This document shows, piece after piece, positions 1-5,734 of a stretch of DNA of 7,011 nucleotides. How positions within the stretch are numbered: the first letter of the stretch is position 1; each line of letters begins with the position of its first letter. Position numbers and translations under genes: made by a program. Under the pieces are notes generated by a model. The model searched no databases. It was not told where the DNA came from and was given only the letters and a program-made list of their open reading frames with translations. The DNA lies in the NCBI GenBank assembly GCA_964512485.1, contig CAZEHJ010000112.1:1-7011 (forward strand), read 5' to 3'. The stretch comes from CAZEHJ01 sp964512485. Its GTDB lineage: Bacteria; Bacteroidota; Rhodothermia; Rhodothermales; UBA10348.

Positions 1-616
1 CGTCGAGCGTTGCTCCGGTTGTCATCACGTCATCGACCAGAAGCACGTTTCTGCCGTCGACCTTCACGGCTTGAAAAACCCCGGAGACATTTTCGCGTCG
101 TTCCTCGCCCGAGACATCGCTCTGAGAGCTGGAAAGTCGTTCACGTGTGAGGATGTCTGTTCGACAGGCCACCTTCAACTTCTTTGCGACGTGGCGTCCG
201 AGCACATATGTGGAATCCATTCCGCGGCCAAGAATTCTGGATCGATGTGACGGAAGAGGCACGCACGCATCGATGGCGATTGGAAGGTCGCGAGTACACG
301 ATAGCTGTATCAATCTATTTCCCAGCAGGATTCCCAGACATTGTGCTGCCCACGTATGTGCTTTGTATTTCGCGGCACGATGCATGATGCGTACGGGGGA
401 GTCCTTCCGGTAATAAAACGCGGCTACTACACGCCGGCCAGCCGGCGTCATTCCAGGCAATTCATCCTCAGGTACAATGCAATCAACCAGATCTCGCTTG
501 CACGTAGCGCAAATGAATTTCCTTATTGAGACTCTGATTCCGCAACAAAAGCATTTCGAAGGCAGCACTAATTGCAACGCAGATTCGATCCAACCGTCTG
601 TGTTTTTGATTTCCAT
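1..616 (-). CDS. comF: ComF family phosphoribosyltransferase (N-terminal 205 residues, runs off the left edge)
   Basis: I translated the minus strand by hand; the frame stays open from ATG 616-614 to the window edge (205 codons). The N-terminus has a zinc-ribbon pattern, CFCC at residues 22-25 and CATC at 36-39, as in ComF/GntX proteins. The middle carries the family pattern VPLPSHRSRILGRGMD (about 119-134), then a Ser-Gln and ERRENVSGVF stretch (about 164-181). The last visible residues, VLLVDDVMTTGAT (191-203), form the PRPP-binding loop of type I phosphoribosyltransferases. Full ComF proteins are about 220-250 residues, so only the C-terminal end is missing. In naturally competent bacteria ComF is needed for transformation, probably in handling incoming single-stranded DNA; its reaction is not settled. 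No strong ribosome binding site precedes the ATG, only a weak GGGA. It is divergent from the gene at 753. The family call is secure; a competence role here is inferred. Confidence 0.93.
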   Translation of the reverse strand, partial: MEIKNTDGWIESALQLVLPSKCFCCGIRVSIRKFICATCKRDLVDCIVPEDELPGMTPAGRRVVAAFYYRKDSPVRIMHRAAKYKAHTWAAQCLGILLGNRLIQLSCTRDLPIAIDACVPLPSHRSRILGRGMDSTYVLGRHVAKKLKVACRTDILTRERLSSSQSDVSGEERRENVSGVFQAVKVDGRNVLLVDDVMTTGATLD

Positions 617-667
617 AAGATTCCCGTGAAATGATGTCGAGGCTGTGCCTGATAGAGGGCGGATCGG

Positions 668-696
668 TCGATAATGCAACACGATTGTTGTATACT
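668..696 (+). promoter_or_regulatory. Candidate sigma-70-type promoter for the 753 gene
   Basis: TCGATA at 668-673 (4 of 6 match to TTGACA) and TATACT at 691-696 (5 of 6 match to TATAAT) are separated by 17 bases in the divergent spacer between comF and the small plus-strand gene. This would place transcription start near 703, about 50 bases before the ATG. If the host is a Bacteroidota-like organism with a different -7/-33 consensus, this match may be coincidental. Confidence 0.35.
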
Positions 697-752
697 CGCA
701 TCACCAAAAGGAACCAGTAAAAACGATCGTTTGACGGGGAGCTCCACACGTC

Positions 753-983
753 ATGACTACCAGAAAACGCAAAGGAATGTTGATCAAGAACACCAACCCC
801 ACGTCGGTGAAGATCAGCATGGCCACGCGCACGATCACACTGGCTCCTGGGGATGAAGAACTGGTCACAGCCGAGGAGGTGCTCGACGAAACACTTCGCG
901 ATCACCTGCAGGTTCGTGGTGTTTCTATCGTTAGACCAGCCCTTGAGGAAGAGGAAGCCGAGCTCCGCGAACGTCTCTCCTGA
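753..983 (+). CDS. Small conserved-looking protein of unknown function (76 residues)
   Basis: I do not recognise this protein. The ATG at 753 has a good Shine-Dalgarno sequence, GGGGAG at 736-741, 11 bases upstream, which supports this start over the ATG at 777, whose purine-rich stretch lies directly against it. Residues 1-8 are basic (MTTRKRKG). A probable beta-hairpin follows (VKISMATRTITLAPGDEELV, about 19-38), then an amphipathic helix (AEEVLDETLRDHLQVRG), a short strand (VSIVRP) and an acidic C-terminal helix (EEEEAELRERL). There is no signal peptide, membrane segment, or Cys/His metal site. The stop is 42 bases before the glycosyltransferase start at 1026, in the same direction, so the two may be co-transcribed. 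On the minus strand a longer open frame covers the same bases (483-995), but it looks like a shadow because comF occupies another frame beneath it. The gene is likely real; its function is unknown. Confidence 0.72.
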   Translation: MTTRKRKGMLIKNTNPTSVKISMATRTITLAPGDEELVTAEEVLDETLRDHLQVRGVSIVRPALEEEEAELRERLS

Positions 984-1025
984 GGACTGATCCAAACGAC
1001 TGATTTCTAATTACGCTGATTGGAT

Positions 1026-2183
1026 ATGCGGATTCTTGCGTTGGAGCCCTGGTACGGCGGCTCACACAAATCTTTTTTGGACGGACTCGTTGGCAACAGC
1101 TCACACCAGATCGACACGGTAACCATGTCGGCCCGGTTCTGGAAATGGAGGATGCATGGCGGCGCAGTAACTATGGCGCGCAAGGCCGAGAAGCTGTATG
1201 CCAACGGCGATAAGCCAGATCTCATTTTTGCCTCGAGCATGGTCAACCTTACGGCGTTTCTGGCCCTCTCGAGGGACTTTCTGGAAGGTGTGCCGGTGGT
1301 CATGTATATGCATGAAAACCAGCTCACGTACCCTCTTCCGGAAGGAAAGGAACGCGACCACACCTACGGTTATATCAACTACCTGTCGTGTCTGGCAGCA
1401 GACCATGTCCTCTTCAACTCTCAATTCCACTACGATCAGTTTGTCGAAGCGCTGCCAAGACTGTTGAGATTGTTTCCCGACTACACGCACCTGAATACGG
1501 CTCAGGAAATCAGGAAGCGGAGTTCGGTGATGCATCTTGGTCTGGATCTGAGAGGCCATGACAAATACGCATCGGCGTACGAAGGTCATGCCTGGGGACC
1601 GGGCATGAAGCCACCCATCGTATTGTGGAATCAGCGTTGGGAATACGACAAGGATCCCGAAGCATTTTTCAGACTCATGAATCGCCTCGACGATTCAGGG
1701 CACACGTTCAGGTTGATTCTGGCGGGTGAACATTTTGAAGAGCAGCCACGCGAATTCGAGAAAGCGTTCGAGCGATACGCAGAGCGCATCCTGCACTACG
1801 GTTACGCGGAAGATTTTCAGGAATACAGCAAGCTACTGCATCGCGCTGATATCGTCGTGTCGACATCGATCCACGAGTTTTTCGGTATATCGATGCTCGA
1901 AGCGATCTATTGCGGATGCCATCCCATTCTCCCGAACAGGCTTTCTTACCCGGAATTGATTCCGGAATCGTTGCACTCACCCTTGCTGCACGCCCCGATC
2001 TTGTACGAGGATGAAGAGGAACTCTTCGCGGTTATGGGCCGAATCTTGAAGGGCGAAGAACGTCCGCTTCCGGTGATCTCATTGAAAGAGATATCGGAGC
2101 ACCTTGAGTGGAGCGATCACGTCAAGCATTTTGACGCGCTCTTTGAACAGGTCGCTCACTCGGGGACATCAGTAGTCGCTTAG
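1026..2183 (+). CDS. Glycosyltransferase of the tRNA-queuosine alpha-mannosyltransferase (GTDC1/DUF3524) family
   Basis: The protein has 386 residues from ATG 1026; an in-frame TTG two codons earlier is less likely. The N-terminal half shows the DUF3524 hallmarks: ILALEPWYGGSH at residues 3-14, MYMHENQLTYP at about 93-103, RDHTYGYINYLSCLAADHVLFNS at about 110-132, then a Leu-Pro/Pro-Asp stretch. The C-terminal half is a GT-B fold, GT4-like domain: LILAGEHFE near 230-238 and HEFFGISMLEAIYCG near 283-297, which contains the E-x7-E motif (E284, E292) that typically contacts the sugar nucleotide. The human member, GTDC1/QTMAN, transfers mannose from GDP-mannose to queuosine at the wobble position of tRNA-Asp. 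That chemistry is established for the animal enzyme; for this bacterial protein the acceptor is inferred, and no queuosine biosynthesis gene is visible nearby. It is probably cytosolic, as no signal peptide or membrane helix is seen. There is no clear ribosome binding site. It converges on icd. Confidence 0.87.
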   Translation: MRILALEPWYGGSHKSFLDGLVGNSSHQIDTVTMSARFWKWRMHGGAVTMARKAEKLYANGDKPDLIFASSMVNLTAFLALSRDFLEGVPVVMYMHENQLTYPLPEGKERDHTYGYINYLSCLAADHVLFNSQFHYDQFVEALPRLLRLFPDYTHLNTAQEIRKRSSVMHLGLDLRGHDKYASAYEGHAWGPGMKPPIVLWNQRWEYDKDPEAFFRLMNRLDDSGHTFRLILAGEHFEEQPREFEKAFERYAERILHYGYAEDFQEYSKLLHRADIVVSTSIHEFFGISMLEAIYCGCHPILPNRLSYPELIPESLHSPLLHAPILYEDEEELFAVMGRILKGEERPLPVISLKEISEHLEWSDHVKHFDALFEQVAHSGTSVVA

Positions 2184-2206
2184 GTGGCTCAACACGGGCC
2201 CTAAGC

Positions 2207-2231
2207 CGGTCGCCGAACAAGCCGGCGGCCG
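2207..2231. terminator. GC-rich hairpin between convergent genes, possible bidirectional terminator
   Basis: CGGTCGCCG (2207-2215) pairs with CGGCGGCCG (2223-2231) over nine base pairs, one of them a G-T wobble, around a seven-base loop. It sits in the 59-base spacer between the stop of the glycosyltransferase gene (2183) and the stop of icd (2243). No T-run follows on either strand, so it is not a canonical intrinsic terminator. It could still stabilise 3' ends or slow polymerase from both sides. Confidence 0.42.
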
Positions 2232-2242
2232 CGCTCCCGAGC

Positions 2243-3484
2243 CTACATATTGTCGACCATCGCCTGTCCAAACTCGCTGCACTTCAAAAGAGTCGCATCT
2301 TCCATCAGTCGCTCGAAATCGTAGGTGACACGCTTCTGTGAAATCGTTGTCTCGAGTGATTGGATGATCAGGTCAGCAGCTTCATTCCATCCCATGTAGC
2401 GGAACATCATTTCGCCGGAGAGAATGATAGATCCCGGATTGACCTTGTCCTGTCCCGTGTACTTCGGTGCTGTCCCGTGCGTGGCTTCGAAGATTGAGAG
2501 ACCTGTGTCGTAGTTGATGTTGGCGCCTGGCGCAATCCCGATTCCACCAACCTGTGCGGCCAACGCGTCGGAGAAATAGTCACCATTCAGATTCATCGTT
2601 GCGATCACGCCGTACTCGGCAGGGCGGGTAAGAATCTGTTGCAAGAACGCGTCAGCGATCACATCCTTGATGATGATGCCGTTTGGCAACTTGCACCAGG
2701 GGCCTTCACCCATCACTTCTCCGCCGAATTCTTCGCAGGCAATCTCATATCCCCAGTCACGGAAGGCTCCTTCCGTAAACTTCATGATGTTGCCTTTGTG
2801 AACCAGAGTGACGCTCTCTTTGCCTTGCTCAATGGCATACTTGATAGCGGCGCGAACGAGTCGCTTCGTGCCTTCGGCTGATATCGGTTTGATGCCATAG
2901 CCGGTGGTATCCGGGAACCGGACTTTTGCGAATCGATCCGGGAAGGCAGCCTTCATGGCCTCGCCAAATGCGGTGGCTTCATCCGTACCTGCTTCGAATT
3001 CGATTCCTGCATAGATGTCTTCCGAATTCTCACGGAAGATGATCATATCGATGAGTTCCGGGCGCTTCACGGGTGAAGGGACGCCACTGAAATACTGAAC
3101 CGGACGAACACAGGCGTACAGGTCGAGCTTCTGCCTGAGCGCCACATTCAAAGAACGGATGCCGCCTCCGACTGGCGTCGTGAGCGGGCCTTTGATCGAG
3201 ACCAGATGATTTCTGATAGCCCGGAGTGTGTCTTCGGGAAGCCACTCTCCAAACTTGTCATGCGCTTTTTCACCAGCGTAGACTTCGAACCACTCGATGC
3301 GCCTTGAACCGCTGTACGCTTTTTCGACCGCGCTGTCGAATACATTTTGCGCAGCTGCCCAGATGTCGGGACCGATACCGTCTCCCTCGATGAAGGGGAT
3401 AATAGGATTGTCCGGCACGTGCAATGTGCCGTCCTGCAATGTCACGTTCTGGCCGTTGGTCGGGGTCGAAAGGTGGTCGTACAT
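2243..3484 (-). CDS. icd: Isocitrate dehydrogenase, NADP-dependent (E. coli Icd type)
   Basis: This enzyme oxidatively decarboxylates isocitrate to 2-oxoglutarate, making NADPH, in the cytosolic TCA cycle. The 413 residues align by eye almost without gaps to E. coli Icd (416). Isocitrate-binding residues are all present: S111 and N113 in GGGIRSLNVALRQ, then R117, R127, R151 and Y158. So are K230 and the metal ligands D278, D302 and D306. The cofactor site reads HGTAPKYTGQDKVNPGS with K341 and Y342, plus Y388 and R392 in VTYDFERLM; this set matches NADP-specific rather than NAD-specific enzymes. S111 is equivalent to the serine phosphorylated by AceK in E. coli, but no aceK is visible here. 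The ATG at 3484-3482 has no Shine-Dalgarno sequence and an A/T-rich leader. It is transcribed toward the convergent glycosyltransferase gene and probably from its own promoter, since the upstream gene ends 156 bases away. Family and cofactor calls are strong. Confidence 0.97.
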   Translation of the reverse strand: MYDHLSTPTNGQNVTLQDGTLHVPDNPIIPFIEGDGIGPDIWAAAQNVFDSAVEKAYSGSRRIEWFEVYAGEKAHDKFGEWLPEDTLRAIRNHLVSIKGPLTTPVGGGIRSLNVALRQKLDLYACVRPVQYFSGVPSPVKRPELIDMIIFRENSEDIYAGIEFEAGTDEATAFGEAMKAAFPDRFAKVRFPDTTGYGIKPISAEGTKRLVRAAIKYAIEQGKESVTLVHKGNIMKFTEGAFRDWGYEIACEEFGGEVMGEGPWCKLPNGIIIKDVIADAFLQQILTRPAEYGVIATMNLNGDYFSDALAAQVGGIGIAPGANINYDTGLSIFEATHGTAPKYTGQDKVNPGSIILSGEMMFRYMGWNEAADLIIQSLETTISQKRVTYDFERLMEDATLLKCSEFGQAMVDNM

Positions 3485-3512
3485 ATTAGTATCTTAAATA
3501 AAAAGGAATGTT

Positions 3513-3541
3513 TTTATAACATTAGTAAATAAACTCTGCAA
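3513..3541 (-). promoter_or_regulatory. Candidate promoter for icd
   Basis: Reading the minus strand, TTGCAG (3541-3536, keeping the TTG of a -35 box) is followed after 17 bases by TATAAA (3518-3513, 5 of 6 match to TATAAT). The site lies in the only markedly AT-rich stretch of the 156-base spacer and would give a leader of roughly 20 bases before the icd ATG. The -35 match is weak. Confidence 0.42.
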
Positions 3542-3640
3542 TGCTCGCCTGATCGGCATCAAAATCGGATGCAAAAATAGAATGCGCGAATGAATAACGT
3601 ATGTAGGCGAGACCCTTCAGTTTCGAGGGTACGAGTGCTC

Positions 3641-4372
3641 TCAGAGGCGTCCAAATAGCGAACGAAGTCTCAACTCCCAAACTTTCCACGCTGCTTCACG
3701 CACGATGGCTTTGCTCATTTTCGAGCGGCCTTCCGTCCGTTCGGTAAAGACGATGGGCACCTCCAGGATGCGAAATCCCTTACGCCAGGCGATATAATTC
3801 AGTTCAATCTGGAACGAATATCCATTTGATCTGACGCGGTCCAGATCGATTGCTTCGAGCACTCGTCGATGGAAACACTTGAATCCGGCAGTCACGTCGT
3901 GGACCTTTATTCGAGTGATTGCGCGCGTATAGATGCCCGCACTGTAGGAAAGAATCAGCCTTGACAACGGCCAGTTCATGATTCGGACACCTTCCACGTA
4001 GCGTGATCCTATAACCAGATCTGCTTCATCCTTTTGAACGGGACTCGTAAGTCGTTCCAGATCTGCGGGATTGTGCGAAAGGTCGGCGTCCATTTCGCAT
4101 ACCAGCTCGTAGTCATGTTCCAACGCGAATTTGAAGCCCACGATATATGCAGTGCCAAGACCCAGTTTGCCTTCACGATGCAGGAGGTGAATTCGTTCAG
4201 GGTGACTTCGGCCAAGATTAGCCACGAGATCGCCGGTGCCGTCCGGGCTGTTGTCATCCACGACCAGAATGTGGTAATGGTGAGGAAGCCTTAATACCTG
4301 GCTTATGACCGAACCAATGTTTTCGGCTTCATTGTAAGTAGGAATGACGACGAGCGTCTGCGCCGAATGCAT
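3641..4372 (-). CDS. Polyprenol monophosphomannose synthase-like glycosyltransferase (GT2, DPM1 family)
   Basis: The protein has 243 residues from ATG 4372; an in-frame TTG three codons upstream (4381) is possible but less likely. It is a single GT-A catalytic domain. LVVIPTYNEAENIG (7-20) opens the fold, VVDDNSPDGTGD (37-48) contacts the nucleotide, and MDADLSHNP (94-102) with D95 and D97 is the metal-binding DxD of DPM1-like enzymes. It is followed by IGSRYVEG (121-128), TAGFKCFHRR (161-170) and the C-terminal EVPIVFTERTEGRSKMS (204-220). Known relatives transfer mannose, or in some cases glucose, from the nucleotide sugar to polyprenyl phosphate at the cytoplasmic membrane face, making a lipid-linked donor for protein or glycan glycosylation. 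It lacks the C-terminal membrane or GtrA-like region of some relatives, so it is probably a peripheral membrane protein. Its start lies 51 bases after the anti-sigma stop, so it may be the last gene of that transcript. Donor sugar specificity cannot be read from sequence. Confidence 0.87.
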   Translation of the reverse strand: MHSAQTLVVIPTYNEAENIGSVISQVLRLPHHYHILVVDDNSPDGTGDLVANLGRSHPERIHLLHREGKLGLGTAYIVGFKFALEHDYELVCEMDADLSHNPADLERLTSPVQKDEADLVIGSRYVEGVRIMNWPLSRLILSYSAGIYTRAITRIKVHDVTAGFKCFHRRVLEAIDLDRVRSNGYSFQIELNYIAWRKGFRILEVPIVFTERTEGRSKMSKAIVREAAWKVWELRLRSLFGRL

Positions 4373-4423
4373 GTGCGCCAAGTTTTATTGCGGGCCACAG
4401 CCCTGATCACGGTTTGACCGAAA

Positions 4424-4705
4424 CTACGATCTGTTGAAGTCAGCGTTTTGACGCAGAAAGGACAGAGTATGTTCGACAAGCTCGGGCGGGGCCTCAACAC
4501 AGGGGCAGTCATGGGTCATATCGATCGTGGTCTGATATTGATCCAGGTAGGGTCCGCAGCAGGGGCACATATCCATGTGCTGCTGGAACTGAGCCCTCGT
4601 TTTTTCATTGAGTGTGCCCTCGACGTAATCGGCAAGGAACTGGTTGACCTTCTCACAATTCGGAGCAAGCCCCAGCATCACTTTTATCATGTGTACAATT
4701 TTCAT
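4424..4705 (-). CDS. Soluble zinc-binding anti-sigma factor (ZAS / zf-HC2 type)
   Basis: The 93-residue protein is encoded directly after the ECF sigma gene. Its ATG shares four bases (ATGA, 4705-4702) with the sigma stop codon, which implies translational coupling and a working pair. Residues 15-50 form the zinc-binding anti-sigma domain: NCEKVNQFLADYVEGTL, then QQHMDMCPCC. The ligands C17, H43, C47 and C50 are spaced 26, 4 and 3 residues apart, the same as C11, H37, C41 and C44 of Streptomyces RsrA, as I remember that protein. Further cysteines lie at 49, 67 and 69 (DCPCVE). No transmembrane helix follows the domain, so it should act in the cytosol rather than sense envelope stress. In this family the domain wraps around the sigma factor and blocks it from RNA polymerase; in RsrA and its relatives oxidation of the zinc site releases sigma. 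Role and partner are well supported; redox sensing is an inference. Confidence 0.85.
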   Translation of the reverse strand: MKIVHMIKVMLGLAPNCEKVNQFLADYVEGTLNEKTRAQFQQHMDMCPCCGPYLDQYQTTIDMTHDCPCVEAPPELVEHTLSFLRQNADFNRS

Positions 4706-5361
4706 GACGAACCTCTCATTCTGAAATGAGAATCCAGGAGCTTTCTCAGTGCACCGCGGGCTCTGTGAAGTCGAACTCGGACTGCTCCTGAGCTTATGTC
4801 CAGCATTTTTGCGACGTCATCTGTTGAGTATTCTTCTATGTCCCGGAGAATCACAATTGCTTTGTAATCTTCCGGAAGTTGCTCGATGGCTTTGCGCACG
4901 AGTTGCTGTCTGTCCGACAACTCCGCCATCTTCCCCGGATCCCACTCTACCGGACTGTCGACAAACATTCCGCGCGAGAAGGACGGCTGCATCCGCTCCA
5001 CTTCCTGATCCTCAAGAGAACTCAGTCGTCTGGACTTTCTTAGAGATGCGCGAGCCAGATTGATGCCGATAGCGTAAAGCCACGTCGTCAATTTTGACTC
5101 TCTTCGAAACGTGTCCATTCTCTGGAAGGCCTGTAAAAAGGTCTCCTGCAGAATGCTTTGCGCCTCGTCGTCATCTCCCAGAATTCTGACGATCACCCTG
5201 AACAGGCGAGGTGATTCCTGAATCACAAGCTGTTCAAAAGCCTTCTCGTCTCCAGCCAGAAGAGCCTCCAGATCAAACGAATCCGTGGATGCAACAACAT
5301 CCCTGGATTTTGAACCGGACACAGGATTTTCACCCTGATGCTGCGTCTTGGATGGTTGCAT
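4702..5361 (-). CDS. RNA polymerase sigma factor, ECF (sigma-70 group 4) family
   Basis: I chose the ATG at 5361, giving 219 residues, a usual size for this family. The frame stays open upstream to 5526, but that extension is rich in Cys, Arg and Pro and does not look like protein of this family. Residues about 42-113 are region 2, which binds core polymerase and the -10 element: AFEQLVIQESPRLFRVIVRI, DDDEAQSILQETFLQAFQRM and the WLYAIGINLARASLRKSRR helix. After a linker (114-150), residues about 152-210 are region 4: QLPEDYKAIVILRDIEEYS, then the helix-turn-helix DDVAKMLDISSGAVRVRLHRAR that reads the -35 element. It directs RNA polymerase to a small stress or envelope regulon, which is not identifiable from here. 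It overlaps the anti-sigma gene by four bases. No ribosome binding site is seen. The N-terminal 28 residues are polar and probably disordered. Confidence 0.93.
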   Translation of the reverse strand: MQPSKTQHQGENPVSGSKSRDVVASTDSFDLEALLAGDEKAFEQLVIQESPRLFRVIVRILGDDDEAQSILQETFLQAFQRMDTFRRESKLTTWLYAIGINLARASLRKSRRLSSLEDQEVERMQPSFSRGMFVDSPVEWDPGKMAELSDRQQLVRKAIEQLPEDYKAIVILRDIEEYSTDDVAKMLDISSGAVRVRLHRARGALRKLLDSHFRMRGSS

Positions 5362-5371
5362 CTGAAAACTG

Positions 5372-5575
5372 TTACAGGTCGTAGTGAGAAGGGGATGGAT
5401 CACAGAGCGTGGCATCTGCGATTTCAATTCTTGTCCGCCTAAACGACAACGGGCCCTGCCCGTTCCACATGGCGCCATAAGACCCAGATTCATCGAGCAG
5501 GTACGCGCGTTCAGCACTCCCGGCAAACCATACCACTGTGCTCTCTAATCCAGTTGAGTGCTTCTGTTCGATCAT
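5372..5575 (-). CDS. Possible small ORF directly upstream of the sigma gene (67 residues)
   Basis: This is a doubtful gene. ATG 5575-5573 opens a frame that stops at TAA 5374-5372, ten bases before the sigma-factor ATG, a spacing typical of an operon. The product contains VVWFAGSAERAYLLDESGSY (about 15-34) and LSFRRTRIEIADATL (about 43-57), a mixture that reads more like a folded protein than do the competing frames. I recognise no family, signal peptide or membrane segment. There is no clear Shine-Dalgarno sequence. It may instead be untranslated leader of the sigma transcript. Confidence 0.3.
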   Translation of the reverse strand: MIEQKHSTGLESTVVWFAGSAERAYLLDESGSYGAMWNGQGPLSFRRTRIEIADATLCDPSPSHYDL

Positions 5576-5611
5576 ATTGGCCCTGAGCGGCCAGAAAAGC
5601 GCTTTCAATCC

Positions 5612-5639
5612 TTGACTTGTAATTACTTGTTATTACAAC
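5612..5639 (+). promoter_or_regulatory. Candidate promoter toward pdhA
   Basis: TTGACT (5612-5617, 5 of 6 match to TTGACA), a 16-base spacer and TACAAC (5634-5639, 4 of 6 match to TATAAT) face the E1 alpha gene and would leave a leader of about 90 bases. A second, weaker option closer to the gene is TCGTCA (5664-5669) with TATTAT (5688-5693) at 18 bases. The first option overlaps the inverted repeat, so a protein bound there would block it. Confidence 0.33.
5617..5638. repeat. Inverted repeat with overlapping tandem repeat, operator-like
   Basis: TTGTAAT (5617-5623) and ATTACAA (5632-5638) are perfect inverted arms separated by eight bases. Overlapping them are two adjacent ten-base copies, ACTTGTAATT (5615-5624) and ACTTGTTATT (5625-5634), differing at one base. 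The structure lies in the 373-base stretch 5362-5734 between the sigma gene and pdhA, which are divergent. Apart from this, the candidate promoters and the doubtful ORF at 5372-5575, I see nothing else in that stretch. Dyads of this size are typical of dimeric repressor or activator sites; no particular regulator is recognised. Confidence 0.45.
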
Positions 5640-5659
5640 TGACGTAAAATTTGGGTTAA
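5632..5659 (-). promoter_or_regulatory. Candidate promoter toward the sigma/anti-sigma operon
   Basis: On the minus strand TTAACC (5659-5654, 4 of 6 match) and TGTAAT (5637-5632, 5 of 6 match to TATAAT) are 16 bases apart and point to the sigma gene. The -10 element falls inside the right arm of the inverted repeat and overlaps the plus-strand candidate, so the two promoters would compete. I do not see an ECF-style GGAAC box, so autoregulation by this sigma factor is not supported. Confidence 0.3.
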
Positions 5660-5734
5660 TCGTTCGTCAAATGCGCGAGCGATGTCGTATTATCGAGGGC
5701 TTTTTGAACTTCCAGACCATCATTGAATTCTGAT

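Noticed and set aside
147..529. Three overlapping plus-strand open frames at the left edge
   Set aside because: They are antisense to comF, show no family motif, and are rich in Cys, Arg and His as expected for shadow frames.
483..995. 170-residue minus-strand open frame overlapping comF and the 753 gene
   Set aside because: The ComF zinc ribbon and PRPP loop lie in a different minus-strand frame, and the rest of this frame is the antisense of the better supported 753-983 gene.
3556..3572. GCATC/GATGC inverted repeat upstream of icd
   Set aside because: Five-base arms with a seven-base loop and no T-run in the minus direction; this size is expected by chance.
3607..3634. ACCCT/AGGGT inverted repeat just after the GT2 stop
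   Set aside because: The stem has only five base pairs with no T-tract, too weak to call a terminator.
4382..4423. GGGC-TGTG-GCCC mini-hairpin between the anti-sigma and GT2 genes on the minus strand
   Set aside because: The stem has only four base pairs and no T-run follows, so it is not supported as a terminator.
5362..5526. 55-residue N-terminal extension of the sigma factor
   Set aside because: It is Cys/Arg/Pro-rich and unlike any sigma domain; starting at 5361 gives a normal ECF length, and a competing small frame fits the same bases better.
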